Source: DATJCV01 sp963707665 (lineage in GTDB: Bacteria; Pseudomonadota; Gammaproteobacteria; Burkholderiales; Burkholderiaceae_D). Taken from it: a stretch of 45,226 nucleotides of DNA. Positions 15,562 through 24,631 of this stretch are shown here, one piece after another. The position numbers and the translations under genes were made by a program. Location of the stretch: assembly GCA_963707665.1 (NCBI GenBank), contig CAVPQU010000016.1, positions 1-45,226 on the forward strand. The letters run 5' to 3'. The stretch's first letter is position 1; every line of letters starts with the position of its first letter. A model generated the notes under the pieces. That model searched no databases and had not been told where the DNA came from. It saw nothing but the letters and a program-made list of their open reading frames with translations.

Positions 15562-17302
15562 ATGCTCAACGCCAGGCAAGATAATCGTCCGCTGATCCTG
15601 CTCTTCCTTTGTCTCGTCGGCGCCTATCTGCTGGCGCATCGTAACCATCCGTTCACCGCCTTTTACAACGACTGGTTGCCGATTTCCGGAATCGCCATCA
15701 CCTGCGCGTTGTATGCCGGACAGAAAGCTCCCCGCTTTTCGTTTCCTGCCATCGCCGCACTGCCCTGCGCCTTGGCGCTGCTGATTGCCGTGCAAACCGG
15801 CTTCGGCATGCTGGGCGTCGCCTGGGATGCGGTGCTGCCGATTGCTTATCTGCTGGTGGCCGCCTTGGCGATGGTGCTCGGCGCCACCTTGTCGGCCGGT
15901 CCGGACGGCATGGCGCGTCTGACTCATGCGTTGGCGCTGGCGCACCTGCTGGCCGGCCTGCTGTCGGCGGGAATCGCGTCGATGCAATTTGTCGGCACCG
16001 AATCGCTGCTCGGTTACTGGGTCATGCAGTTGCCGCATGACGCGGGACAGGCGATTCGCCCCTATGCGAATACCGGTCAGCCGAACCAATTGGCGCTGCT
16101 GTTTTGCATGGCGCTGGCAGCGGCCTGGTGGCTATATCAGGCCGGTCGCTTGCGCGGGCGTGTGACGCTGGTTGCCGTGCTGACCCTGGTGTGGGGTCTG
16201 ACCGTGACCCAATCGCGCATCGGCTGGCTGATCCTGCCGGTGTTTGCCTTGCCGATCTGGTGCTGGCGCGGCAATCCCGACTTCAGGCCCGTCTCCGACT
16301 GGCTGCTGCTTGGCTTGTTGTTGCTGTATGGCGTACTGGTGGCGGCCTTGCCAAGCTTGGCCGCGCTGCTGGACAGCAGCACGATCTCGGCCGTGGAGCG
16401 CGTGGGCGGGGCACCGGCGCGCTGGCTGATGATTCAGCAGGCCTGGCAGATCAGCCTTGCGCATCCCTGGTTCGGCGCTGGCTGGTATGAATTTGGCCCT
16501 CATCAGGTGAAGATCGGCGCCGATTTTGCCCAAAGTGCGTACTCGCAGCACGCGCACAACATTGTGCTGAATTTCGCCGCCGAGCTGGGTTGGCCCGTAA
16601 CGATCTTGACGTTTGGCGGGCTCGGCTGGTGGTTCCCGGTGGCCTGCCTACGGCGTCGAGTCAGCAAGGAAATCGCATTCGCGGTCCTGTTTCTACTGGC
16701 AGTGTTCATCCACAGCCTGGTCGAATTTCCGTTGTGGTACGACGTATGTGCTGCTACCAGTGGCGCTGCTGATGGGCATGGTGCATCAGCAGCAGTTCGG
16801 CGCGCGCCAGTTCGTTGTTTCTCGGATGGCGGTGATCGCACTGTTTTGTGTGTTATCGATGGGCTTGGTTAGCGTGGCGACCGACTATCGACGGCTGGTA
16901 CTGGGTTTTCGTGCGCTCGGCTGGGAAAATCTGGGGCTGAAAGCCGATGAAGGCAGCACCGACAAGCCGGCTTTCACGATGTTTCCGCAGTTCTACGATT
17001 ATTTTCGCTTTGCCAAAACTACGGCGCGCGCCGGCATGAGCGCGGAAGAAATCGCAGTCATGGAGCGCACCGTCCGCCGTTTCGGTTATGCACCGGTGCT
17101 GATGAGGATGTCGCTGGTGTATGCATTGAATGGGCGCGCCGATGACGCGGTGCGCGCCACGCAAACCCTGCACCGACTGCATCCCGGTCCGTATGCGGAA
17201 GGCTACAAAGTGTGGCACGACATGGCAACGGCACAGCCGGAAACGTATGCAGCGGTGTTTGCGCGGATGGAAGCGCCGGACATGCGTAACAGAAGCAAAT
17301 AG
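15562..17302 (+). CDS. Pilin glycosylation ligase, PglL/Wzy_C type, copy 2 (one frameshift)
   Basis: A second PglL-like protein of about 580 residues with many membrane segments. Key motifs match those of copy 1: YANTGQPNQLALLFCMAL, VTQSRIGWLILP, the conserved histidines in YSQHAHNIVLNFAAELGW, and the end of the membrane part at FIHSLVEFPLWY. A soluble tail with LVYALNGRADDAVRATQTLHRLHP (TPR-like) follows. The frame changes at about 16747, where one extra T separates FPLWYDV from VLLPVALLMGMVHQQQF. ATG 15562 is used; a TTG 30 bases earlier is also in frame. The protein is clearly diverged from copy 1, so this is an old duplication or separate gain, not a repeat artefact. Confidence 0.78.
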
Positions 17303-17636
17303 TGGCGGTGTCGCAATGAGGTGTTGTAAGCGAATGGTGCAGTGTGGTGCTTATACTCCCTTGGTATACCATAAATAACTCGCGTAAAATTTGAGTTTTC
17401 TATACATACTATCTATTCTAATAGTGTCAATAGCGGCATCCACAATTCTTGGTAGAGCGAGCGCGACGTCGTGCCCCGCTGCGCTCCTACCAGCACGGGC
17501 GATTCCGTAGGGGTGTACCCGGGCGCGACAGATGGTACCGGAACCGCGTATCGGCAGCGTGCACGCAGGTCGCAAATATGTTCAAGCGCCAACTTCGACC
17601 CGGCCCGGCTATTGCGTAAGGCGATTCGGGTCGTTC
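17303..17636. other. Convergent intergenic region, ligase copy 2 / galE
   Basis: Contains the ATACTCC pair E2 (17353-17413) in an AT-rich stretch, then GC-rich sequence up to the galE stop at 17637. I see no gene and no clear terminator in it. Confidence 0.6.
17353..17413 (+). repeat. ATACTCC paired repeat, copy E2
   Basis: ATACTCCC (17353-17360) and the degenerate ATACTATC (17406-17413), 53 bases start to start, same orientation. A TGTGGTGCTT flank before the first motif resembles the flanks of E4 and E5. Confidence 0.5.
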
Positions 17637-18675
17637 CTATCGTGCCGCGGCCTTGAATCCGTCCGGATTCTGGCTCTGCCAGCGCCAATGGTCGGCGCAC
17701 ATCTCGGCCAGCCCCAATTGCGCCTGCCAGTGCAACAGTGTCTCGGCCAGGCTCGGATCGGCGTAGCACACCGCGATGTCGCCCGGCCGGCGTGCCGCGA
17801 CCTGATAGGGGACGGCGCGGCCGCTGGCGGCTTCGAAGGCGCGCACGATGTCGAGCACGCTGTAACCGGGGCCGGTGCCGAGGTTGACGGTGAAGCTGGC
17901 GGCGGATCTGGAACAGGTGATCGAGCGCCGCCACATGGCCGCGCGCCAGATCCATCACGTGCACGTAGTCGCGCACGCCGGTGCCGTCCGCGCGTCGGGT
18001 AGTCGTCGCCGAACACCGATAGGCGCGGCAGGCGCCCCACCGCGACCTGGGCGACGAATGGCATCAGGTTGTTGGGCACGCCGTTCGGGTCTTCGCCGAT
18101 CAGGCCGGAGGCATGCGCGCCGACCGGGTTGAAATAGCGCAGGGTGCCGATGGCCCAGGCCGGGTCGGAGCGCGCCAGGTCGTTCAAGACTTGTTCGACC
18201 ATCAGCTTCGAGCGGCCATAGGGATTGGTGGTCGACAGAGCGGCGCCGATTCCGGGATCGGCACCGATCTGCGGGTCGCCATACACGGTGGCCGAGGAGC
18301 TGAAGACGAAGCGCTTGATGTCGGCGCTTGCAGCGCCTGCAGCAGGGTGACGGTGCCGGCCACATTGTTGTCGAAATAGGCCAGCGGCTGCGCCACCGAT
18401 TCGCCCACCGACTTCAGGCCGGCGAAGTGGATGACGGCGGCGATCGGATGCGCGTGCAGGATCGCATCGAGCGCGGCGCGGTCGCGCACATCGGCTTCGA
18501 AAAACGGAATGCTGCGGTCGATGATTTGTTCGACTCGCTGCAACGCGATGCGCGAGCTGTTGCACAGGTTGTCCAGCGCCACCAGCGCATAACCGGCTTC
18601 CGCCAGCGCGACGCAGGTGTGCGAGCCGATGTAGCCGCAGGCACCGGTGACCAGGATGGTTTTGTTTTTCAGCAT
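17637..18675 (-). CDS. galE: UDP-glucose 4-epimerase (three frameshifts)
   Basis: Interconverts UDP-glucose and UDP-galactose and supplies sugars for surface polysaccharides. The NAD-binding start MLKNKTILVTGACGYIGSHT is followed by HFAGLKSVGES, FVFSSSATVYGDP (catalytic Ser/Thr region), NPYGRSKLMVEQ (YxxxK active site), TLRYFNPVGAHASG, RDYVHVMDLARGH, NLGTGPGYSVLD and RRPGDIAVCYADPSLA. Frames change near 18327 (one base missing), 17995 (one extra) and 17905 (one extra), each time with the next homologous segment following at once. The joined length of about 340 residues is normal. Transcribed toward the ligase genes; its upstream region holds repeat E3. Confidence 0.9.
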
Positions 18676-18768
18676 GGAGCAAAGCGGCGAAGCGCGGTGA
18701 TTGACGTGGAGATGCTGGCGGCTAGTGCGACTCGGATGCACCGTCGCTTACGTTGGATGCGAAAATGA

Positions 18769-18829
18769 ATACTCCCGATTGCCATGTCATTTTTCACAGG
18801 CAAATTGGCTGTCTTTATAATATACTCCG
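18769..18829 (+). repeat. ATACTCC paired repeat, copy E3
   Basis: ATACTCCC (18769-18776) and ATACTCCG (18822-18829), 53 bases start to start, same orientation, just upstream of the galE start. It lies in the AT-rich part of the galE upstream region. Confidence 0.6.
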
Positions 18830-18898
18830 TCTTGTGAGCATGGTGGATTCTCGCTGATGACCAACTTCGGACAGACTGTCGGCAAAAACTCTTTAACC

Positions 18899-18937
18899 TG
18901 TCGTTCGCGCAAGCGGGAATGACATCCCCCAGTGTCG
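18899..18937 (+). repeat. Degenerate palindromic arm R3
   Basis: TGTCGTTCGCGCAAGCGGGA, then ATGACATCCCCCAGTGTCG. It keeps the outer TGTCGTTC, the GCGGGA centre and the CCCAGTGTCG end of the arm family but has mismatches in the stem. No inverted partner is obvious nearby. Confidence 0.45.
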
Positions 18938-18986
18938 TTCGCGAACTAACACTGGCGTCCTGCCTATCGCCGCAGGGCGACACGGC

Positions 18987-19166
18987 ATGAAATATTCAAC
19001 GGATGAAGCAGCGACAGACGCTGTATCTCACTTGCGAGATCGACGGCCAGGCAACTCGTTCTTGCTTCATATGCCCTTAGCGCTTCCGCCAGAGCGAATC
19101 GCGAGCGTGCCTGCGACGCTAGCCAGTATGCGTAAGCACTCACCACCGAATAGTTTGGACGATTGA
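18987..19166 (+). CDS. Unassigned small open reading frame
   Basis: A 59-residue frame from ATG 18987 to TGA 19164-19166 (begins MKYSTDEAATDAVSHLRDRR, ends SPPNSLDD). It has no recognisable domain, no signal peptide and only a weak purine-rich stretch (cagggcg) upstream. A frame of similar length exists on the opposite strand over the same bases, so neither is convincing. Recorded because it is the only candidate gene in this gap. Confidence 0.15.
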   Translation: MKYSTDEAATDAVSHLRDRRPGNSFLLHMPLALPPERIASVPATLASMRKHSPPNSLDD

Positions 19167-19251
19167 TGCAGGTACTGTCAAATTGCTCGTGTCATGTCCA
19201 TGCCTTCCGTAGCACGATTGAGCATGCTGGCCGTGCGTGCAGCGGCGATGC

Positions 19252-19770
19252 CTATAGCGCCGCCACCCAGTCCCCCGACTTGCCGCCATGCTTTTCCAGC
19301 ACCCGCACGTCGGTCATCACCATGCCGCGATCGACCGCCTTGCACATGTCGTAGATGGTCAACAGGCCGATTTGCACCGCCGTCAGCGCCTCCATCTCGA
19401 CGCCGGTCTTGCCGACGGTTTCGACTTGCGCGGTGCAGGTGACGGTGGACGCGTCCGGCAGGATTTCGAACGCGACCGCGACCCGCGTGATGGCCAGCGG
19501 ATGGCATAGCGGGATCAGGTCGCTGGTGCGCTTGCTGGCCATGATCGCGGCGGTGCGGGCGATGCCCAGCACGTCGCCTTTTTTGGCGCTGCCGGATTGA
19601 ATCAAGGCCAGCGTTTCCGGTCGCATGCGGATACTGCCGGCGGCACGGGCGACGCGGTGAGTATCCTGCTTGCCGCCGACATCGACCATGTGCGCCTGGC
19701 CGGTAGCGTCGAAGTGGCTCAGGGCGGAGGCTGGCGGAGCGGGATTTGTTGGATTGTTTTCAGGTTTCAT
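19252..19770 (-). CDS. moaC: Cyclic pyranopterin monophosphate synthase MoaC
   Basis: A 172-residue enzyme of molybdenum cofactor synthesis that converts the MoaA product to cyclic pyranopterin monophosphate. Signature regions are AHMVDVGGKQDTHRVARA, GIARTAAIMASKRTSDLIPLCHPL (the active-site LCHPL), TGVEMEALTAVQIGLLTIYDMCKA and VLEKHGGKSGDW. The N-terminal 25 residues are proline/asparagine-rich and variable. ATG 19770 is preferred over upstream starts because the homologous part begins soon after it. The gene is divergent from the BepA-like protease gene. No other moa gene is in the window. Confidence 0.95.
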   Translation of the reverse strand: MKPENNPTNPAPPASALSHFDATGQAHMVDVGGKQDTHRVARAAGSIRMRPETLALIQSGSAKKGDVLGIARTAAIMASKRTSDLIPLCHPLAITRVAVAFEILPDASTVTCTAQVETVGKTGVEMEALTAVQIGLLTIYDMCKAVDRGMVMTDVRVLEKHGGKSGDWVAAL

Positions 19771-20035
19771 CGGTGCATGTCGCGAGAGGGAGGGCGGCGG
19801 GTTGATTATCGGGATGTTTGCGTATTCTGCGTGTCGTTTCGGGGCCTTGGCGGAAGCCGCTGACCGTTGTCCGCCTGTCGTAGGAGCCGCAAGGTCATCG
19901 CGGCACAATCAACGACAAGCGGACCGCCGAACGATTTCGCTCTGCTAGTATCATAGTATCGTGAAATCAGCCTTCCCATTCTTCCCGTTTCCGCCGCCGC
20001 GCAGCCGGCGTTGCTTACCATCTGCCGCGCATCCG

Positions 20036-21547
20036 ATGCCGATCGCCGCTATCCGCCGCGTGGCGCTGGCCGCCGCGTGCGCCGCCTGCATCGGCATCGG
20101 CGGCGCGCCGCTTACGCCGGCCTTTGCCGCCGAGAGCCTGCCGGTCCTGGGCGACGCCGCCGGCGGCGAATTGTCGCCGCTCATGGAACGCAAGCTGGGC
20201 GAGGAAATCATGCATGACATCCGGCGCGATCCGGATTACCTGGATGACGCGCCGCTGCTGGAATACCTGAACAATTTCGGCGCCATCCTGGTGTCGGAGC
20301 GGCCTGACGTACGCGGCCAGGCGGCGTTCGATTTTGGTTTTTTCGCGGTGCGCGATCCGCGGATCAATGCCTTCGCGCTGCCGGGCGGCTTCATCGGCGT
20401 GCATTCGGCGCTGATCCTGGCGGCGCAGACCGAATCGCAACTGGCGTCGGTGCTGGCGCACGAGATCGGCCACGTGGCGCAGCGCCACATCGCGCGCATG
20501 ATCGGCGCCCAGAAGCAGGACGCGCTGCTGCCGCTGGCGTCGGTACTGCTGGCGGCGCTGGCGGCGCGCTCTTCCGGCGATGCGGCGGCCGGCATCATGA
20601 TGGGCGGCACCGGCCTGGCGATGCAGCGCCAGTTGAATTTCAGCCGCGACGCCGAGCGCGAGGCCGATCGCATCGGCCTGCAGATCCTGCAGGACGGCGG
20701 CTTCGATACCTCCGGCATGGTCGCTTTCTTCGCCCGCATGCAGACCGCGACGCGCAACTATTCCGACAACCTGCCGCCGTATCTGCTGTCGCACCCGTTG
20801 ACCACCGAACGCATTGCCGACATCGAGGCGCGCATCCGCGGCCAGCGCTACAAGCAGCGCGCCGACAGCCTGGATTTTTATCTGATCCGCGCCCGTGTGC
20901 GGGTCTTGCAGGACAGTTCGGTGCAGGGCCTGCGCGACGCTACCTCCGCCTTTGAAAACCAGTTGCTGCAAAAAACCGCGATGGATGTCGCTGCCGCCCA
21001 CTATGGGCTGGCCTTCATCGCGCAAAAGCAGGGCCAGCCGGAGCAAGCCGAAAAACGCTTGCAGCAGGCGCGCCGCGCGCTGCCGGCGAATACGCATAGC
21101 GCGGTGCTGGCCGCGTTCGGCATCGATCTCAAGCTGGCCGCGCGCCAGCCGCAGCAGGCGCTGGCGCTGGCCGACGCCGCCCGAGAGCAGTTTCCGCTAT
21201 CGCGCGGCATCGCCCGCCAGTACGGCACGGCGCTGATCGAAGCCGGCCGTGCCGACGACGCCACGCGCTATCTGCGCGACCAGGTGCAGCTGTACCGGCA
21301 GGAGCCGGAGCTGCAGCAGCTGCTGGCCAAGTCCTACGCGGCGCAAGGCAAGCAATCCTTGCAGCATCTGGCGCTGGCCGAGTCGTATGCGCTGTCGGGC
21401 GCTCTGCCGAGCGCGCTGGAGCAATTGAAGATCGCGCGCCGCGCACCGGATGGCAGCTTCTACGAACAGGCGATCATCGATGCGCGCGAGCGGGAGTTGC
21501 AGGCACAGTGGCGCGAGCAACTGGAGCAGAGCAAGAAGAATCGTTAG
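20036..21547 (+). CDS. M48 family metalloprotease with TPR tail (BepA/YfgC-like)
   Basis: A periplasmic zinc metalloprotease, by family linked to outer-membrane protein assembly and LptD quality control. From ATG 20036 it has a signal peptide (IRRVALAAACAACIGIGGAP, likely cut after AFA), the zinc motif HEIGH (about 142-146), a third ligand Glu in SRDAEREADRIGLQIL, and a C-terminal half of TPR repeats (AHYGLAFIAQKQGQPEQAEK and later repeats). A GTG at 19961 is in frame and would add 25 residues before the signal peptide, which seems less likely. Total length of about 503 matches BepA-type proteins. It ends just before repeat E4. Confidence 0.88.
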   Translation: MPIAAIRRVALAAACAACIGIGGAPLTPAFAAESLPVLGDAAGGELSPLMERKLGEEIMHDIRRDPDYLDDAPLLEYLNNFGAILVSERPDVRGQAAFDFGFFAVRDPRINAFALPGGFIGVHSALILAAQTESQLASVLAHEIGHVAQRHIARMIGAQKQDALLPLASVLLAALAARSSGDAAAGIMMGGTGLAMQRQLNFSRDAEREADRIGLQILQDGGFDTSGMVAFFARMQTATRNYSDNLPPYLLSHPLTTERIADIEARIRGQRYKQRADSLDFYLIRARVRVLQDSSVQGLRDATSAFENQLLQKTAMDVAAAHYGLAFIAQKQGQPEQAEKRLQQARRALPANTHSAVLAAFGIDLKLAARQPQQALALADAAREQFPLSRGIARQYGTALIEAGRADDATRYLRDQVQLYRQEPELQQLLAKSYAAQGKQSLQHLALAESYALSGALPSALEQLKIARRAPDGSFYEQAIIDARERELQAQWREQLEQSKKNR

Positions 21548-21572
21548 GTGGGCCGGATTCTGGTGTGAGTCA

Positions 21573-21634
21573 TATACTCCACGATATGAGCAGTAATATC
21601 GGGCGTGAAATGGCTGTTTGAGACGCATACTCCA
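21573..21634 (+). repeat. ATACTCC paired repeat, copy E4
   Basis: ATACTCCA (21573-21580) and ATACTCCA (21627-21634), both perfect, 54 bases start to start. GGTGTGAGTC precedes the first motif and GTTTGAGACGC the second, resembling the flanks of E5. Confidence 0.65.
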
Positions 21635-21693
21635 GTTAAATAATTTTCCACGTGCGGACTGTGAACGGCCGGGATGGCGCGCCCACCCTTTGC

Positions 21694-21731
21694 TGTCGTT
21701 CCCGCGTGTTTTTGGCGGGAACCCAGCGGCG
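21694..21731 (+). repeat. Palindromic arm R4
   Basis: TGTCGTTCCCGC, gtgttttt, GGCGGGAACCCAGCGGCG. Forward arm, paired with R5 43 bases downstream. Confidence 0.8.
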
Positions 21732-21774
21732 TTTTTATCGTGCCGGGGAATGGGTGCTTACCCTGCGCGACGAA

Positions 21775-21820
21775 CGACACTGGGGGAATGCATGCATTCC
21801 CGCCTGCGCGGGAACGACAG
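21775..21820 (-). repeat. Palindromic arm R5, with nested palindrome
   Basis: Reverse arm ending CCTGCGCGGGAACGACAG. Compared with R2 it has about 12 extra bases between CTGGG and TTCCCGCC, which create an 18-base perfect palindrome, GGGAATGCATGCATTCCC (21784-21801). R10 has nearly the same insert. Confidence 0.8.
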
Positions 21821-21887
21821 ATGGGATGCGTCTGCATAAAGGGCACATGGTCCGCAACGCTGAAACGCCGGCGCACCGTGCCGGCGA

Positions 21888-22487
21888 TCAGGCCGGGTCC
21901 GGCTGCGGCGCGGCGACGAAGCCGAACTGCTGTTGCAGTTGCGCGCGCGCGATGCGCTGCACCGGCAGCCGCTGGCCGGCGAAGTCGAGTATCAGCCGCT
22001 GGTCGTGGCGGCCGGACAGCCAGTCGAGCAGCTGTTCATCGTCGACTGCTGCACCGTCGATGCGCAGGCCGGCCAGGCATTCGGCCAGGTCGCGGTCGTC
22101 GAGTGCCGCCACCTTGTCGCCCGCTTGCAGGATCAATTGTCCGTTCTCCGTCATCCATGCAGAATCGATCAACGCCAGCGCTTCGCCGTGCTGCAGGACG
22201 AAACCCTGGGCCGGGTCGGTGTGCGCAATGTATGGCGTGATTTCCAGATTCACATAGACGCGCTGCGGCCCGTTCTGGAAGTACCAGCGGCCCTGCTCGT
22301 CATGCGTGTAGTTGCGATGGATGAAGCCGAGCAGCGCCGCATTGCTGATGCGGTCGCCCGGCAATTGCGCCGCCTGCGCCGCGGCGTCGCGCATGCGCCA
22401 GTTGCCGCGCGCGTCCAGCGCCAGCCAGCCGTAGCAATGCGGCACGTTGGGCCACTTGGCGATTGCCTGTTGCACGATCGGGTCCAT
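21888..22487 (-). CDS. Conserved hypothetical protein
   Basis: A 199-residue soluble protein without signal peptide or membrane segments. The N-terminus IVQQAIAKWPNVPHCYGWLA, the segment GRWYFQNGPQRVYVNLEITP and the C-terminal QLQQQFGFVAAPQP look like a conserved betaproteobacterial family I have seen only as hypothetical, so no function is given. A good RBS (agaagga, read on the minus strand) precedes ATG 22487. The upstream 150 bases also contain a 38-codon minus frame (22616 to 22500, begins MFANRHKKHW) that ends at this gene's RBS; it could be a small upstream gene but has no other support. Confidence 0.7.
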   Translation of the reverse strand: MDPIVQQAIAKWPNVPHCYGWLALDARGNWRMRDAAAQAAQLPGDRISNAALLGFIHRNYTHDEQGRWYFQNGPQRVYVNLEITPYIAHTDPAQGFVLQHGEALALIDSAWMTENGQLILQAGDKVAALDDRDLAECLAGLRIDGAAVDDEQLLDWLSGRHDQRLILDFAGQRLPVQRIARAQLQQQFGFVAAPQPDPA

Positions 22488-22640
22488 GCCAGTCCTTCTT
22501 CAATAGCGTGAGTTTGCCAATGGCGATGTGATGACTGTAGCGCGTCCTCCGGCCTGTGGCCAGCCGTCGGCGTAGCGAAACTGCGACCAGTGTTTTTTGT
22601 GCCTGTTGGCGAACATGATGCGGACTCCGGTTTGACGCGG

Positions 22641-23609
22641 CTATTGCCTGTCTGCGCCCTCCAGAAATCGCAGCACGCGCTGCGGCAGCCAATCGAGCCG
22701 GCCCGGTGGCGCGCCGGTGGTGAAGCCGACGTGGCCACCTTCGCGCGGGTATTCCAGCGTCACGTACGGCGCGGCGTTGTGCGGCAAATAGTGCGGTGGC
22801 AGGAAGGGGTCGTTCTGCGCATTCAGCACCAGCGTCGGCAGCGTGATGTCGGCCAGCACATGCTTGGCGCTGGCGCGGTTCCAGTAATCGTCGGTGTCGC
22901 GGTAGCCGTGCAGCGGCGCGGTGACGATGTTGTCGAACGCGTACAGGTCGGTGGCTTGCAACATGCGCTCGCGGTCGAACAGTTCGGGGAATTGCTGCAG
23001 TTTCTGCAGGCTTTTCGATTTCATGCTGCGCAGGAACATGCGGCCATAAATCTGGTTGAAGCCGCGCGACAGCGCGGCACCGCCGCCGGCCAGATCGAGC
23101 GGCGCCGAAATCGCGCAGGCGGCGTCCACGATTTCGGCCTGGTGCTGCGCCTCACCCAGCCAGCGCAACAGCGCGTTGCCACCGAGCGAGGCGCCAACCG
23201 CATAGAATTTCGGCGCACCGCCGTTGTACTTGCTTTTCTGGCGCGCCGCCAGCCGACGCACGATCCAGTCCACTTCCTCGGCGTCGCCGGAGTGATAAAA
23301 GCGCGGCGCCCGGTTGATCTGGCCCGAGCAGCCGCGAAAATGCGGCACCGCGCCCGACCAGCCGCGCGCTGCCACGGCCGCCATCAGGGCGCGGCAGTAA
23401 TGGCTTTGCGAAGAGCCTTCCAGTCCGTGAAACAGCACCACGAACGGCTGCGCTGCCGGCCCATCGACGAAATCGATGTCGATGAAATCGCCATCCGGCG
23501 CATCCCAGCGCTCGCGCCGATACGCTACCGCCGGCCGGGCAACACAGGTTGCCGGATAGATCGTTTGCAAATGGCCGCCAGGCAGCCAGAGTGGCGCAGG
23601 AAAATCCAT
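22641..23609 (-). CDS. Alpha/beta hydrolase, YheT family
   Basis: A 322-residue predicted hydrolase of the YheT/UPF0017 family. The family start PAPLWLPGGHLQTIYPA, the oxyanion region LFHGLEGSSQSHYCRAL, the nucleophile S141 in AVGASLGGNALLRWLGE, the acid in LNAQNDPFLP and the final His in REGGHVGF are all present, so the catalytic triad is complete. ATG 23609 is used because the conserved region begins a few residues later; a longer frame extends upstream but matches nothing. The natural substrate is unknown; relatives act as carboxyl esterases. Confidence 0.9.
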   Translation of the reverse strand: MDFPAPLWLPGGHLQTIYPATCVARPAVAYRRERWDAPDGDFIDIDFVDGPAAQPFVVLFHGLEGSSQSHYCRALMAAVAARGWSGAVPHFRGCSGQINRAPRFYHSGDAEEVDWIVRRLAARQKSKYNGGAPKFYAVGASLGGNALLRWLGEAQHQAEIVDAACAISAPLDLAGGGAALSRGFNQIYGRMFLRSMKSKSLQKLQQFPELFDRERMLQATDLYAFDNIVTAPLHGYRDTDDYWNRASAKHVLADITLPTLVLNAQNDPFLPPHYLPHNAAPYVTLEYPREGGHVGFTTGAPPGRLDWLPQRVLRFLEGADRQ

Positions 23610-23911
23610 GAGCTTCCATGTTGTGGCGCGATGCGCCGGCGGCTGTTGTGCGATCTCAAGGGCAGAGGATTTGTCTTGGGCGCGATGCCGGCATGGCGCG
23701 CGCTTTGCTGCCGTTATGCTGGTCGTTCCTGCAAGGGTAGAGCCTGTCGCCGCATGTTTTGGTCGGGGACGGCGACCTGATGTCATTGCCGGCGCAAGCA
23801 GAAGCGGGTTGCGGAAGCTGGCATCGACAACGTTGCCGGGTTGCCGCCAACAGTGTGCGGCAACGGCGGGAAACGAGCATCTTGAATGCGCCCAGGCGCA
23901 TGCCGCCACCC
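23610..23911. other. Intergenic region, no gene seen
   Basis: About 300 bases between two minus-strand genes. It must contain the YheT gene start signals, but no clear promoter was recognised. The only repeat-like scrap is ggtcgttcctgc near 23722, too short to assign. Confidence 0.5.
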
Positions 23912-24340
23912 TCAGTGCAGCAGCGCTGCTCCGGGCCGCTCTACCGGCGCCTTGCCGGGCGCTACCGACGCGTGGTGCAGGACGATGCGCCAGCCGAGCA
24001 TGGTCTTGACATAGACGTTGGTGGCCAGCACATGCATGTCCTGGCCGCCGCCAGGCCGGTTGAATTCTTCCTGCACGCTATGCACGGCGGTCATCGGATT
24101 GCGTACCGCATGCAGCTGGCGTGGCCGGATGCGCAGGCCGCCGTGTTCGAACACCGCTTCCCACGACGCCCGGATCGCCGCGTAGCCGGTCAGGCGCGCC
24201 GCATTCGGATGAATGCAGACGATCTCTTCCTCTTCCGCCCAGAGCGCCATCAGGGCGTCGAGATCAGCCCGCGCCAGCGCGTCGTAGAACGCGTTTTCGA
24301 TTTCATCGGCCGAGCCGGCAACGGGTTTGGCGCGCGACAT
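23912..24340 (-). CDS. NTF2-like / SnoaL-type protein
   Basis: A 142-residue protein with the small cone-shaped NTF2-like fold, common to SnoaL and DUF4440-type proteins. Supporting stretches are DEIENAFYDALARADLDALMALWAEEEEIVCIHP, GYAAIRASWEAVFEHG and TNVYVKTMLGWRIVLHHAS at the end, the usual C-terminal strand. Such proteins may be small-molecule isomerases, or bind a ligand, or detoxify; the specific role cannot be told from sequence. It lies downstream of the CHCC zinc finger gene on the same strand, with a 36-base gap. Confidence 0.8.
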   Translation of the reverse strand: MSRAKPVAGSADEIENAFYDALARADLDALMALWAEEEEIVCIHPNAARLTGYAAIRASWEAVFEHGGLRIRPRQLHAVRNPMTAVHSVQEEFNRPGGGQDMHVLATNVYVKTMLGWRIVLHHASVAPGKAPVERPGAALLH

Positions 24341-24376
24341 GGGAGCCTGGACGGGTGAGTGCGGAGCTGAGCCGGT

Positions 24377-24631
24377 TTAATGCTGATGGGTCGGGACGCC
24401 CGGCTTCAACTGATACACGGTGCTGCAATACGGGCATTTGGTGCGGCCGTTGGCGTCGAAAGTCAGGTATACGCGCGGGTGCGTCGACCACAGCGGCATT
24501 TTCGGATTCGGGCAGTAGGCCGACAGATAGCTGGCGTCGTCCAGTTCCACCGGATCCACTTCAACGGTTGGCATTGTCGGATTTTCCATGGCAGGTTCGT
24601 TTGCGGTTCGGGTTGCGGGTACGGCTGGCAT
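24377..24631 (-). CDS. CHCC zinc-finger domain protein
   Basis: A small protein of 84 residues, or 70 if the second start MENPTMPT (24589) is used. It carries the zf-CHCC motif: Cys in YLSAYCPNPKMPLW, His in STHPRVYL, then CPYC in GRTKCPYCSTVYQL. This family resembles the zinc-binding part of mitochondrial complex I subunit NDUFS6; in betaproteobacteria it commonly follows ilvE. The first ATG overlaps the ilvE stop in an ATGA arrangement, which suggests translational coupling and favours the longer form. Confidence 0.85.
   Translation of the reverse strand: MPAVPATRTANEPAMENPTMPTVEVDPVELDDASYLSAYCPNPKMPLWSTHPRVYLTFDANGRTKCPYCSTVYQLKPGVPTHQH

Larger units (their letters stand above)
18676..19251. 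other. Intergenic region between galE and moaC
   Basis: About 575 bases. It holds the ATACTCC pair E3 (18769-18829), a degenerate palindromic arm (18899-18937) and one unassigned small open frame at 18987-19166. Both flanking genes are on the minus strand, so galE must be transcribed from here. No clear promoter stood out. Confidence 0.6.
21548..21887. other. Intergenic region rich in repeats
   Basis: About 340 bases between convergent genes. Holds ATACTCC pair E4 (21573-21634) and the inverted arms R4 and R5 (21694-21820). Open frames here are artefacts of the repeats. I see no gene. Confidence 0.75.
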
